DNA of 36,261 nt from an uncultured Bacteroidia bacterium (GTDB lineage Bacteria > Bacteroidota > Bacteroidia > J057 > CALDDN01): positions 1-36,261 of the forward strand of contig CALDDN010000068.1 in the NCBI GenBank assembly GCA_937936615.1. Direction: 5' to 3'. The notes below the pieces were generated by a model. That model ran no database searches and was not told the DNA's origin. It was given only the letters and a program-made list of their open reading frames with translations. This document shows, piece after piece, positions 1-7,615 of this stretch. The number at the start of each line of letters is the position of its first letter. Within the stretch, counting starts at the first letter, position 1. The translations under genes were made by a program, and so were the position numbers.

Positions 1-796
1 AGAACAGTGCCAGGTGCACTACCACAAATACGAAGCCTGTGATGAGGAGAGTTACCGTAAAAAGGCTGTCTATCTCCTTGCCATGTTCGGAGGCTGCACC
101 ATGGGTAAGCATGGGCATGCCCGTGTACTCCACCAGCTGCCAGCCGATGAAAACGAAAAAGGCGATTCCGAATACCAGCCACAGCGTGCCGTGGGCACGG
201 TTGGCGTTGATCTTGCCAAATGGATCGAAGTTGATGAGGCGGGCACCGATGACCAGCAGCACCACCAGCAGCACCACCAGCAGCCCTCCAAGTTTCTGCA
301 CCAGGCTGATCAGGCTCTCGACCTGATCTTGCGTGACTGGCTTGGGCACGTTTTTAAGCTCTTCGGCCCGCTGGCGGGCCTGTTCGCCGATTTCCTGCGC
401 ATAGCCCGTCGATGAGGCCAGCAGCAGCAGCCCGATCAGACCGATGATCGGAACGAGCCAGGTCGAAGCTCGGCTTGCAGGAGTTTTTTTGACAAAATAC
501 CAGAGGTTGATCATTCTTCCCGTCATAAGCATGAGAATCGCTACGAGGGCTGCCAGCAGGCCTCCCAGATATTGAACGTAACTGATGGTTGTTTGAATCC
601 GCTCGGCTGGAGTTTGTTCTTCGGCAGGGGGGGCTAGCTTGATTTCTTGAGCCCGTTGGCGGGCCTGCTCCCCTATGTCGCTGGCGAAAGCAGGTTCGAC
701 CCAGCTCACCAGCGCGACTACCAGCAGCAGTGGGAGCAAGACGGCCCTCAGCTTGCGCCCCGTCCAGACTTCTTTGGGGTGTTGGTTGGGTTTCAT
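1..796 (-). CDS. coxB: cytochrome c oxidase subunit II, N-terminal part (runs off the left edge)
   Basis: The reading frame opens with ATG at 796 and stays open to the window edge (265 residues visible). Residues about 200-265 (NRAHGTLWLVFGI, then a helix, then ASEHGKEIDSLFTVT and a second helix) match the N-terminal membrane region of Bacteroidota subunit II of haem-copper oxidases. That subunit accepts electrons from cytochrome c through a periplasmic CuA domain, which would lie outside the window. Unusually, the protein starts with a signal-like helix (residues 17-38) and then shows two copies of one module: DIGEQARQRAQEIK at 40-53 and EIGEQARQRAEELK at 135-148. Each copy is followed by a linker, an LGGLL hydrophobic helix (from about 77 and 169) and a further helix. 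Family members normally have one such module. The second copy leads into the canonical subunit. A good promoter lies at 926-956. Identity is fairly sure; the CuA domain could not be checked. Confidence 0.85.
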   Translation of the reverse strand, partial: MKPNQHPKEVWTGRKLRAVLLPLLLVVALVSWVEPAFASDIGEQARQRAQEIKLAPPAEEQTPAERIQTTISYVQYLGGLLAALVAILMLMTGRMINLWYFVKKTPASRASTWLVPIIGLIGLLLLASSTGYAQEIGEQARQRAEELKNVPKPVTQDQVESLISLVQKLGGLLVVLLVVLLVIGARLINFDPFGKINANRAHGTLWLVFGIAFFVFIGWQLVEYTGMPMLTHGAASEHGKEIDSLFTVTLLITGFVFVVVHLALF

Positions 797-925
797 TAGA
801 AACTGAAAAAGTAAAGCCTACGGTGATTTCGCGCCTAATATACGACTTCCGGTACTTCTAAAAAAGTCAACACATGAAATTTAATTAATCTGAGTGAGCG
901 GAAATATTCGCCTTCGATTCGGGCG

Positions 926-956
926 CAAATATAGTGTGCGCATTCCCTATTTTCAA
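926..956 (-). promoter_or_regulatory. Bacteroidota-type promoter of the oxidase subunit II gene
   Basis: On the minus strand a -7 element TATATTTG (933 to 926) is preceded by TTG (956 to 954) with a 20-base spacer. This matches the Bacteroidota sigma consensus TTG-N19/21-TAnnTTTG. The predicted transcript would have a leader of about 120 bases before ATG 796. Confidence 0.6.
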
Positions 957-987
957 TATAAACTGAAAATTTATTGCGCGGGTTTCG

Positions 988-1668
988 TCAGCGTTTGGTC
1001 AGCTGCAGACGCAGGCCCAGGGCCGCACTGAACGTCGAGGTCAAGGCCAGATTGCTGCCTGGCGGCACCTCGGGACGCACCAGCGGCAGGCAGGCCCCCA
1101 CCTGCATAAAAGGCTTTGCCCATCCGTAAAGCCACTCCAGGCCTGCCCCGGGCTGCAGATAGACGCTCGTCCAGCGGCTTTCGAGCGGCAGATCGACGGC
1201 ATAGCCCGCCGGAACGTCTGGCCGGTTCAGGCGGTAGCGATAGACCAGCCAGCCGGCCTCCAGCCGGCCGTAATACTGCAAATGCCGCCGTCGCCCCCCC
1301 ACCGGCACGGCAATGCCGCGCAGGGCCAGCCCGCCCTGCAGCCAGTCCGACCGTCCATCCACCATCCGGTAGATTTCAGTAGGCAGGCGTCCGGGATCGA
1401 GGCTGCGGTAGCTTTCCTGTGTTTGAAAGGACTGCCAGGGGCGGTGCACCAGCACGGCCTCGGCCCACCACTGCTCATGCCATTGCAGGCCGACGCTTGC
1501 GGCAAAGCCCGAGTGCCACCGGTCGTCGTCGCTGCCGTAGAGGCGCAGCAGAGCAAGCCCCGCCCCAGCGTCGAGCTGCGCCGAGACCGGAAATGCCAGC
1601 AGCAACCCGACGATCAGCCCGACCGCCGGGCGTGGTAAATGTCCAATGCCGTAAGGGTAGCAAAACAC
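988..1668 (-). CDS. predicted outer-membrane beta-barrel-like protein
   Basis: The 226-residue product has a signal peptide (hydrophobic core at about 17-29, cleavage likely after VSA-Q near residue 31). The rest is rich in alternating polar and aromatic segments and Gly/Trp/Tyr, ends in a short strand (GLRLQLTKR), and has no cytoplasmic motif. This is the look of a small outer-membrane barrel of the kind often annotated in Bacteroidota, but I do not recognise a specific family. The start overlaps the 3' end of the upstream O-antigen-ligase gene by 55 bases, so the two are probably co-transcribed and translationally linked. The overlap makes the exact start uncertain; there is no alternative ATG before the signal peptide. 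Function unknown. Confidence 0.65.
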   Translation of the reverse strand: MFCYPYGIGHLPRPAVGLIVGLLLAFPVSAQLDAGAGLALLRLYGSDDDRWHSGFAASVGLQWHEQWWAEAVLVHRPWQSFQTQESYRSLDPGRLPTEIYRMVDGRSDWLQGGLALRGIAVPVGGRRRHLQYYGRLEAGWLVYRYRLNRPDVPAGYAVDLPLESRWTSVYLQPGAGLEWLYGWAKPFMQVGACLPLVRPEVPPGSNLALTSTFSAALGLRLQLTKR

Positions 1669-3074
1669 AGGTGCAGGGGAATGGCCAGTTTTTCTTGATC
1701 CATGAAATTATTCACCAGCCCATGCACATAATACGAGACAAGGGCACAGCCCAGGGCGATGTAGAGGCTGCGATGGCGGCGGGTGGCAGCCCGCAGGCAG
1801 CCCCGTACCGCCACCCACAGCGACGTGCCGTAGAGCAGCAGCAGGATGAGCAGCCCCCCGATACCCTGCTCGGTGGCAGCCAGCAGGTACTCGCTGTGAG
1901 CCGACCCAAGCTTGCCCTGATTGGTGCTGATGGGGGTGCGGTAGCTCGATTCCTGGTAGCGGGCATATTCGAAGGTGTAGGCTCCCGGACCAAAACCAAA
2001 CAGAGGCCGCTCGGCGATCATGTTGAAAGCGGCCACCCAGCGGTTGATGCGCTCCAGGTTCGAGAGGTCGGACTCGGTGTCGATAACCGATTTGAGGTGC
2101 TCCTCATGGCCTTTGCGTTTGTCCCGCTGCGGCTTGGGCGACCAGTTGAGCTGCAGCACAAGGCCCGCACCCAGAACAGCCAGCACACCCAGCCCCCAAA
2201 AACCGGCCCGCCACCGCCGCCACAGCTCCACCAGCCCCCAAAAAGCCACCGCTGCCACACAGCCCAGCCACGCTCCCCGTGTAAACGAAAAGAGCAGAGC
2301 CAGAGCCAGCACGCCCGCCGCCACAGCCAGCAGTGCCCGCCCGAACCGGCCCAGTCTTTCGCCCTGCAGCCAGAGCACCAGGTAGATGATAAACGGGATG
2401 GCCAGCGAGGCCGCGTAGGCGGTGTGTTCCTTGTAGAAAGGCTGCATGATGGTAAAGGAACTGTGGAAGCTGAAGCCCTCGGCTGCATGCCTGACCAGAG
2501 TAAAAAGCGCAACAAACGCCAGCGAGGGCACCAGCACCAGCAGCCAGCGGTCGATCTCGGCTTCACGCCGAAGAAAGAGCAGCGACCCGAAGTAAAAAGC
2601 CCCCGCAAACCAGAATGCCGACAGAAAGTACTTGATCGAAACAACGGGCTGGGCCGAGGTGAAGCCCGTAAAAAGCATCCACGTGAGCCACAGCAGCACG
2701 GCCCGCGAAAGTGGATGGCTCATGGCATGGCCCCAGGCAGGCAGATGCCGGCGCAGCGAGAGCAGCAGCAGCAGCAGCAAACCCACGGCCAGCAGATCGC
2801 TCGGCACCGAAATACCAATCGAGTTCTCGATGTACTGCTCGAGGTTGATCGAGAGCGGAAAAGTAAAGACCCCCAGATACCAGAGGTAGCGTTGCTGCAC
2901 CAGACCGACCACGGCGGCAAAGAGAGCCAGCCCGATGCCGACAAAGAGCCACTCGTTGACCAGCTGGCCAAGTGCCAGCTGGCCCCCCAGCATCAGCAGC
3001 AGGCCGCCCGCCACCAGCAGGCCGCGGGCATCGAAAGAACCGCTGACGGGCGGCTCAGGAAATGGCTTCAACAC
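1614..3074 (-). CDS. O-antigen ligase / polysaccharide polymerase family membrane protein
   Basis: The 486-residue product has about 11-12 membrane helices and a long periplasmic loop (roughly residues 310-400). The loop contains ERPLFGFGPGAYTFEYA and ends with AHSEYLLAATEQGIGG, which matches the Wzy_C/O-antigen ligase signature (GxG...F then AHNxYLxxxxExG). Family members join or polymerise undecaprenyl-linked glycans at the periplasmic face of the inner membrane; which glycan is handled here cannot be told. The start is GTG at 3074, five bases after a perfect -7 element TATCTTTG (3087 to 3080), so the mRNA may be almost leaderless. No other polysaccharide gene is adjacent except the barrel-like gene downstream. 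A CAG run (2760-2779) encodes a leucine-rich helix and is not a separate element. Confidence 0.85.
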   Translation of the reverse strand: MLKPFPEPPVSGSFDARGLLVAGGLLLMLGGQLALGQLVNEWLFVGIGLALFAAVVGLVQQRYLWYLGVFTFPLSINLEQYIENSIGISVPSDLLAVGLLLLLLLSLRRHLPAWGHAMSHPLSRAVLLWLTWMLFTGFTSAQPVVSIKYFLSAFWFAGAFYFGSLLFLRREAEIDRWLLVLVPSLAFVALFTLVRHAAEGFSFHSSFTIMQPFYKEHTAYAASLAIPFIIYLVLWLQGERLGRFGRALLAVAAGVLALALLFSFTRGAWLGCVAAVAFWGLVELWRRWRAGFWGLGVLAVLGAGLVLQLNWSPKPQRDKRKGHEEHLKSVIDTESDLSNLERINRWVAAFNMIAERPLFGFGPGAYTFEYARYQESSYRTPISTNQGKLGSAHSEYLLAATEQGIGGLLILLLLYGTSLWVAVRGCLRAATRRHRSLYIALGCALVSYYVHGLVNNFMDQEKLAIPLHLCFATLTALDIYHARRSG

Positions 3075-3079
3075 GGCGG

Positions 3080-3087
3080 CAAAGATA
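3080..3087 (-). promoter_or_regulatory. -7 promoter element of the O-antigen ligase gene
   Basis: TATCTTTG on the minus strand (plus-strand CAAAGATA) is a perfect match to the Bacteroidota -7 consensus. It lies only five bases before the GTG start at 3074, which implies a leaderless or very short-leader transcript and supports this start codon. A GC-rich inverted repeat (CCGCG at 3091-3095, CGCGG at 3104-3108) lies immediately upstream, inside the promoter spacer. Confidence 0.55.
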
Positions 3088-3168
3088 CGCCCGCGACCCG
3101 GGCCGCGGCAGCAATCCGACTATTCACCCTCTGTTTTCAATCACTTTTTTAAACTGTTGACAAAATGA

Positions 3169-3300
3169 CCTGCGGACGCAGAACTTGGACCCTGCGGAAT
3201 CATATATAAAAAAGGCCCTGAAAATCAATCCATTAGAAGTAAAACTTCAGGCAAGTTATCAGGGCCCATGGGCAAAACAGCGGTCCGCAGGCGGGGTTAT
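3169..3300. other. nested inverted repeats in a divergent intergenic region (possible structured RNA)
   Basis: The 3075-3503 gap between two divergent genes contains a set of nested complementary arms. CCTGCGGA (3191-3198) pairs with TCCGCAGG (3284-3291). Inside it GGCCCTGA (3214-3221) pairs with TCAGGGCC (3259-3266). Innermost, GAAGT (3236-3240) pairs with ACTTC (3244-3248) around three bases. A further direct copy of CCTGCGGA lies at 3169-3176. The arrangement (closing stem, large internal loop, inner stem, hairpin) resembles a small structured RNA or leader of the TPR gene. A TTG at 3157-3159 followed 21 bases later by a weak -7-like GAACTTGG could start such an RNA. I do not recognise a known RNA family, and a DNA-level operator or decayed mobile element is also possible. 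Confidence 0.4.
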
Positions 3301-3307
3301 GCACATA

Positions 3308-3315
3308 TACCTTTG
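3308..3315 (+). promoter_or_regulatory. candidate -7 element upstream of the TPR gene
   Basis: TACCTTTG fits the TAnnTTTG consensus, but no TTG is present at the expected distance upstream, and the start codon of the TPR gene is about 190 bases further on. It is the only consensus -7 match I saw between the nested repeats and the gene. The rest of the gap (3316-3503) shows no ORF or strong hairpin. Confidence 0.25.
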
Positions 3316-3503
3316 ATTGTAAAGCACTTCATTATTTTCAAATCGATTTTCGCTGCCTAACTTCGCTTCATATCAGGGCGTTTAAAGCTTTTGGATTGGC
3401 TCGGCCTGATGCCATTTCTTTTCTTTTCGAATTATTCACATTTGATGCCAGCACGATACCAGCCCCCTGTTCGATTGGCTGATTCGTGGTTCTTTTGCTG
3501 CTG

Positions 3504-4928
3504 ATGTCGCTCCCCTTTTTCTCATCCGAAGGTGAATACTCGCACCAGGCGCACGTCCGTCGGCTCGTCTTTCGCTTCGAGCAGGAACTGAGCCAAGGCA
3601 GCAGCGATTTCTATCTCGACCTGATGTCGGTAGAAGACATTCTGGAGTATTACCGGCTGCGGGGCGAGTGGGATAAAGCGCACCGCCTCATGCGCTTTGC
3701 CGTCGAGCAGCACCCCTACTCGGCGGAAATGTATTACCGGCAGGCTGCCGTCGAAATCGAACGGCAGGCGGCCCCCGCCGCTCTGGCCGCCATCAGCGAA
3801 GCCCTGCGCCTCGACCCCTCGCAGCCCGATTTCCTACTCATTCAGGCACGGGCCTTCATGCTGCTGAGCGAATGGACCGCCGCCCGCGAAGCTCTGCACC
3901 GTGCCCTCGATCATACCTCCGAACCGGCCGAGGTCTACTACCTCATGGGCCGGCTGCACGCCGAACAGAATCAGGCCTCCGAAGCCATCAAATACTACTG
4001 GCAGGCCCTGCAGGTCGATCCCGAGGTGCACGAAGCCCTCTACGAGCTGCTGCACTGCCTCGAATTCGACGGCCGCGAGGCCGAAGGTGCCAGCTTCTGC
4101 CAGCATTTCCTCGACGAGAACCCATTTTCAGACCATGGCTGGTTCTGTCTGGGCAGCCAGCTGCAGCGGGCCGGCCTCTACGAACAGGCCGATCGGGCAT
4201 ACGAATATGCCCTCATCATCCGCGGCAATTTCCTGGAAGCCTACCACGGTCGGGCCGACAGCCTCATCAACCTGGAAAAATACGAGGATGCACTGGGGGT
4301 GCTGACCGAGGCCCTCTTTCTTGACCCCCGCCACCACCAGACGCTGCTCTTTATTGGGGAGTGCTACGAGCAGCTCGAACGCTTCGATCTGGCCCAGCAA
4401 TACTACCACGAATGTACGCGGCTCTACCCCGAGCTGCCCGAAGGCTGGTTCGGCCTGGGATCGCTGCTCGAAGCCCGCCAGATGTACATCCAGGCCGTGC
4501 ATTTTTTCCGGCAGGCCCTCGTCTGCGATGACGACTACTTCGATGCCTGGCTGCGCCTGGCCGACTGTGAGTACGAACTGGGCAACCCCGAATCGGCTTT
4601 TCAGGCCCTGCAACGGGCCATCCAGCTCGACCCGGGCGACCTCGAGCTTTGGACCGACTGGGCCGACCGTTTCCTCGAAGAGGGCAAGCTCGAGAGTGCC
4701 CTGCACATGGTTGAGCAGGGCCTCGACCTCAACCCCAATGCCGTAGCGTTGCTTTACCGGCATGCGGCCCTGCTCTTCAAATCGGGAGAACCCAGCGAAG
4801 CTTTTGCCCAGCTCGAAAATGCCCTGCTTCTCGATTTCGACCACCACAGCATCCTCTACGACATTTGCCCCCAAATCGTAAGTTTGCGGCCCATCCAGGA
4901 ACTGATCGAACAGTACCGGAAACGATGA
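3504..4928 (+). CDS. tetratricopeptide repeat protein (Bacteroidota family next to phosphosulfolactate synthase)
   Basis: The product (474 residues from ATG 3504) consists almost wholly of about a dozen TPR motifs of 34 residues, for example EVYYLMGRLHAEQNQASEA and EGWFGLGSLLEARQMYIQA. There is no signal peptide or enzyme domain, so it is probably a soluble scaffold or adaptor. The N-terminal FRFEQELSQG and EQHPYSAE segments resemble a Bacteroidota TPR family commonly encoded beside phosphosulfolactate synthase. An in-frame stop at 3480-3482 limits the start to GTG 3486 or ATG 3504; I chose ATG 3504 because GTG would add an odd hydrophobic VLLLL. The stop overlaps the next start (ATGA at 4925-4928), so the two proteins are translationally coupled. 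The partner and role are unknown. Confidence 0.85.
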   Translation: MSLPFFSSEGEYSHQAHVRRLVFRFEQELSQGSSDFYLDLMSVEDILEYYRLRGEWDKAHRLMRFAVEQHPYSAEMYYRQAAVEIERQAAPAALAAISEALRLDPSQPDFLLIQARAFMLLSEWTAAREALHRALDHTSEPAEVYYLMGRLHAEQNQASEAIKYYWQALQVDPEVHEALYELLHCLEFDGREAEGASFCQHFLDENPFSDHGWFCLGSQLQRAGLYEQADRAYEYALIIRGNFLEAYHGRADSLINLEKYEDALGVLTEALFLDPRHHQTLLFIGECYEQLERFDLAQQYYHECTRLYPELPEGWFGLGSLLEARQMYIQAVHFFRQALVCDDDYFDAWLRLADCEYELGNPESAFQALQRAIQLDPGDLELWTDWADRFLEEGKLESALHMVEQGLDLNPNAVALLYRHAALLFKSGEPSEAFAQLENALLLDFDHHSILYDICPQIVSLRPIQELIEQYRKR

Positions 4929-5701
4929 CCAACTACCAGATTCCGCAGCTGCCCGATCGCCTGCAGAAGCCGCGTGCGGCCGGCTTGACTATGGTCATGG
5001 ACAAAGGCCTGTCGCTGCGACAGGCCGAAGACCTGATCTCGGTGGCAGCCCCCTACATCGACTTCATCAAACTAGGCTGGAGCACCTCCTACCTCACTCC
5101 ACAGCTGGCCGACAAAGTGAGGCTCTACCAGCAGGCCGGAGTCTCGGTTTTTTTTGGGGGTACGCTCATGGAAGTGTTCATTGCCCGCAACGCCTTCGAC
5201 GACTTCCGCCGCCTGCTCGACCGCTTTGCTCTTTCGCATGTCGAAGTCTCGAGCGGCAGCCTCGATCTTTCGCTCGAGGATAAAATCGGCTACATCCGCC
5301 GCCTCAAAAGCCATTTTACCGTCCTCTCCGAAATCGGCAGCAAAGACAGCAGCAAGATCATGGCCCCTTACCTGTGGGTCGAACACATCCGCTCCGAACT
5401 CGAAGCCGGTTCGACGCTCGTCATCACCGAGGCCCGCGAGTCGGGCACCGTGGGCATCTACCGGCCCACCGGTGAAATCCGTACCGGCCTCATCGATGAA
5501 ATCCTGCACGCCATTCCGGCGGAAAAGCTCCTCTTCGAAGCCCCGCACAAAGCCCAGCAAACCTGGTTCATCAAGCTGCTGGGGCCTAACGTCAACCTGG
5601 GCAACGTCGACCCCAACGAGGTCATCGGTCTCGAAACCCTGCGCCTGGGCCTGCGCGGCGATACCTTTTTCGATTTCCTCAACCCCATCGAAGCGAACTG
5701 A
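4925..5701 (+). CDS. comA: phosphosulfolactate synthase (ComA-like)
   Basis: The 258-residue product matches the phosphosulfolactate synthase family, a TIM-barrel enzyme that adds sulfite to phosphoenolpyruvate. Recognisable segments are MVMDKGLSLRQAEDLI near the N-terminus, IDFIKLGWSTSYL, VFFGGTLMEVFIARN, HVEVSSGSLDL, LSEIGSKDSS, EARESGTVGIY, LLFEAPHKAQQTWFI and GNVDPNEVIGLETLRLGLRG. In methanogens the product feeds coenzyme M synthesis; no other coenzyme M gene is seen here. In Bacteroidota a link to sulfonate or sulfonolipid precursors is a reasonable inference but not shown by this window. The start ATG 4925 overlaps the TPR stop; an upstream extension into the TPR gene is not credible. 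nuoH follows 26 bases downstream, so all three are likely on one transcript. Confidence 0.9.
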   Translation: MTNYQIPQLPDRLQKPRAAGLTMVMDKGLSLRQAEDLISVAAPYIDFIKLGWSTSYLTPQLADKVRLYQQAGVSVFFGGTLMEVFIARNAFDDFRRLLDRFALSHVEVSSGSLDLSLEDKIGYIRRLKSHFTVLSEIGSKDSSKIMAPYLWVEHIRSELEAGSTLVITEARESGTVGIYRPTGEIRTGLIDEILHAIPAEKLLFEAPHKAQQTWFIKLLGPNVNLGNVDPNEVIGLETLRLGLRGDTFFDFLNPIEAN

Positions 5702-5727
5702 GCCGCCCGTCCAGGCGTTAGCCCCGC

Positions 5728-6873
5728 ATGAGCACGGCCCTGCTTGCCTTACCCCTGACGCTGGCGGGCATCGCCCTCTACGCCCTCGCCGCCGTCTATG
5801 CCGAACGCAAGGTCTCGGCCTTCATCCAGGACCGCCTCGGCCCCATGGAAGTCGGTCCCAAGGGTATTTTTCAGACCCTCGCCGACATCCTCAAACTCCT
5901 GCTCAAAGAAGGCATCGTGCCGGCTGCGGCCGACCGCACGCTCTTTCTACTGGCTCCGGTAGTAGTCTTTGCGGCGGTCTTTGCCGGTTTTGCCGTCATC
6001 CCCTGGGGGGCCGGCTGGGTGGCTGTGCCTCTCCAGCTGGGGCTGCTTTATGCTATAGCCATTGTAGCGGTCGATGTGGTGGGGCTGCTCATGGCGGGCT
6101 GGGCCTCCAACAGCAAGTATGCACTCATTGGCGCGGTGCGCTCGGTGGCGCAGATCATCTCCTACGAAGTGCCGGCGGGTACGGCCCTGCTGGCAGGCGT
6201 GGTGGCCTACGGCACGCTCGACCTGCAGCAGATGTGCCTGCTGCAAAGCTCGCAGAGCGGGCAGCCGCTGCCGGTGTGGGGGGGACTGTTCGATGCAGGC
6301 GGCGTGGGCGGAGTGCTGGCCTGGGGCGTGGTGCGCAACCCGGCTCTGCTGCTGGCCTTCGGGGTCTATTTTGTGGCAGGACTGGCTGAAAACAACCGTG
6401 CCCCCTTCGACATGCCCGAGGCTGAATCGGAACTGGTGGCCGGCTTTCATACCGAGTACTCAGGCTTTCGGTTTGCCGTGTTTTTTCTGGCTGAATATGC
6501 GGGCATGCTGCTGGTGAGCCTGCTCGCGGCCGTGGTTTTTCTGGGCGGCTGGAGCAGTCCCTTGCCCAATCTGCAGGTCTGGGATGCGGCCCAGGCCGCC
6601 TCGCAGGCCGGGTCGGTGGTCGCCGAGCTTAAAGGTCTGCAGCTGCACCGACTGACCACGGGCACGCCCGGCCACTGGAGTGCCCTGCTTTGGGGGCTGA
6701 TCTGGCTGGGCAGCAAGGCCCTGCTGCTGGTGCTGGTGCAGATGTGGATTCGCTGGACGTGGCCGCGCCTGCGGGCCGACCAGCTCATGCGGCTGTGCTG
6801 GAAGTACCTCCTGCCGCTGGCTTTTGGGGCGGTGCTGCTGGCTTTGGCGGTGCGGCTGGTGGAGGGGCTTTAG
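5728..6873 (+). CDS. nuoH: NADH-quinone oxidoreductase subunit H
   Basis: The 381-residue polytopic membrane protein has the subunit H hallmarks: [23 protein letters not shown] and [14 protein letters not shown] near the N-terminus, [26 protein letters not shown] in the middle, and [26 protein letters not shown] before the C-terminal helices. Subunit H links the peripheral arm of complex I to the proton-pumping arm and forms much of the quinone-binding cavity. The protein is somewhat longer than the common 330-350 residues because of two extra stretches (about 170-200 and 275-310). The odd point is context: complex I genes usually lie in one cluster, but here subunit H stands between phosphosulfolactate synthase and a small ferredoxin, with no other nuo gene in view. 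The start ATG 5728 is 26 bases after comA. Confidence 0.93.
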   Translation: MSTALLALPLTLAGIALYALAAVYAERKVSAFIQDRLGPMEVGPKGIFQTLADILKLLLKEGIVPAAADRTLFLLAPVVVFAAVFAGFAVIPWGAGWVAVPLQLGLLYAIAIVAVDVVGLLMAGWASNSKYALIGAVRSVAQIISYEVPAGTALLAGVVAYGTLDLQQMCLLQSSQSGQPLPVWGGLFDAGGVGGVLAWGVVRNPALLLAFGVYFVAGLAENNRAPFDMPEAESELVAGFHTEYSGFRFAVFFLAEYAGMLLVSLLAAVVFLGGWSSPLPNLQVWDAAQAASQAGSVVAELKGLQLHRLTTGTPGHWSALLWGLIWLGSKALLLVLVQMWIRWTWPRLRADQLMRLCWKYLLPLAFGAVLLALAVRLVEGL

Positions 6874-7092
6874 TCCCCATTCCGCACGAGGCGAAAGCCG
6901 CCTACCCTGGACACCGAATCGATCCCCGGGGCATGGATCGAGAGCCGGCTCAAGCTCAAAGCCGAACCCGCCCCCGCTCCACGCTTGAGGAGCGGAAGCG
7001 GCGTTTCAGACCCCTGCAGGTGTCAGGGGCGTTTCCTGAACCAAAGGCCGCCGCCGGTCGTTCAACGGGTATTCATCCCAAAAGAACCCCCA

Positions 7093-7446
7093 ATGGCCAT
7101 TCACATCACCGAAGAGTGCATCAACTGCGGGGCCTGCGAACCCGAATGCCCCAACACGGCGATTTACGAAGCAGGTGCCCAATGGAAATATGCCGACGGT
7201 ACCCAGCTGCGCGGCCTGGTCGATTTCGGAAACGGTGTCCTCATCGACGCTAACGCCAGTCAGCCGCCGATCTCCGACGAGGTCTATTACATCGTGCCCA
7301 GCAAATGCACCGAGTGCATGGGCTTTCACGAGGAACCGCAGTGTGCGGCTGTCTGCCCCGTCGACTGCTGCGTGCCCGACCCCGAACATGTGGAAACAGC
7401 CGAGGTGCTGCTGGCCCGTCAGGCCTTCCTCCATCACCCCGCCTGA
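7093..7446 (+). CDS. 2[4Fe-4S] ferredoxin, Alvin-like
   Basis: The 117-residue product has two four-cysteine cluster motifs: C9, C12, C15, C19 ([12 protein letters not shown]) and C72, C75, C84, C88 with an eight-residue insertion between the second and third cysteines. That long second motif is typical of Alvin-type ferredoxins, low-potential electron carriers. It lacks the features of NuoI, so despite following nuoH it is probably not a complex I subunit. Residues 30-70 form an insertion between the clusters that is seen in Bacteroidota homologues. I start it at ATG 7093, since the longer open frame from 6985 adds residues without ferredoxin character. The 219-base gap after nuoH (6874-7092) shows no ORF or consensus promoter, so co-transcription with nuoH is possible. 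A strong terminator follows. Confidence 0.9.
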   Translation: MAIHITEECINCGACEPECPNTAIYEAGAQWKYADGTQLRGLVDFGNGVLIDANASQPPISDEVYYIVPSKCTECMGFHEEPQCAAVCPVDCCVPDPEHVETAEVLLARQAFLHHPA

Positions 7447-7473
7447 GCGCAACGCCTCTTTTGCAGGCATCGC

Positions 7474-7512
7474 ACGGGCAGCCCTCAAACGAAAGGGCTG
7501 CCCGTTTGCTTT
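7474..7512 (+). terminator. intrinsic terminator after the ferredoxin gene
   Basis: A perfect 12-base-pair stem (ACGGGCAGCCCT at 7474-7485, AGGGCTGCCCGT at 7494-7505) with an eight-base loop is followed by TTTGCTTT on the plus strand. It lies 28 bases after the ferredoxin stop. Confidence 0.8.
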
Positions 7513-7552
7513 CCCCGCTCGCCGGAAACATTCGAGTAAAGCCGCTCTCCCT

Positions 7553-7594
7553 AAAAAACGGAACGGCTGGCCCTGTTCACCGAGCCAGCCGTTC
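7553..7594 (-). terminator. intrinsic terminator after the Bor-like lipoprotein gene
   Basis: An 11-base-pair stem (GAACGGCTGGC at 7561-7571, GCCAGCCGTTC at 7584-7594) is followed on the minus strand by six T (plus-strand A at 7553-7558). It is placed just beyond the stop at 7616 and faces the ferredoxin terminator, so two convergent units each have their own terminator. Confidence 0.8.
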
Positions 7595-7615
7595 GAAATC
7601 ACGGAGCTGCAGCTG

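Noticed and set aside
2-415. plus-strand ORF with a His/Gln repeat at the left edge
   Set aside because: The repeat is the antisense image of leucine and valine codons in the oxidase subunit II helices.
2759-2780. CAG trinucleotide run
   Set aside because: It encodes leucines of a membrane helix in the O-antigen ligase and is not an independent repeat element.
1419-3152. 577-codon plus-strand open frame
   Set aside because: It is antisense to the O-antigen ligase and barrel genes, has a Gln/Arg/Pro-rich composition with no domain, and is explained by GC-rich codons on the other strand.
4128-4874. 248-codon minus-strand open frame within the TPR gene
   Set aside because: The plus-strand frame shows regular TPR motifs; the antisense frame is a by-product.
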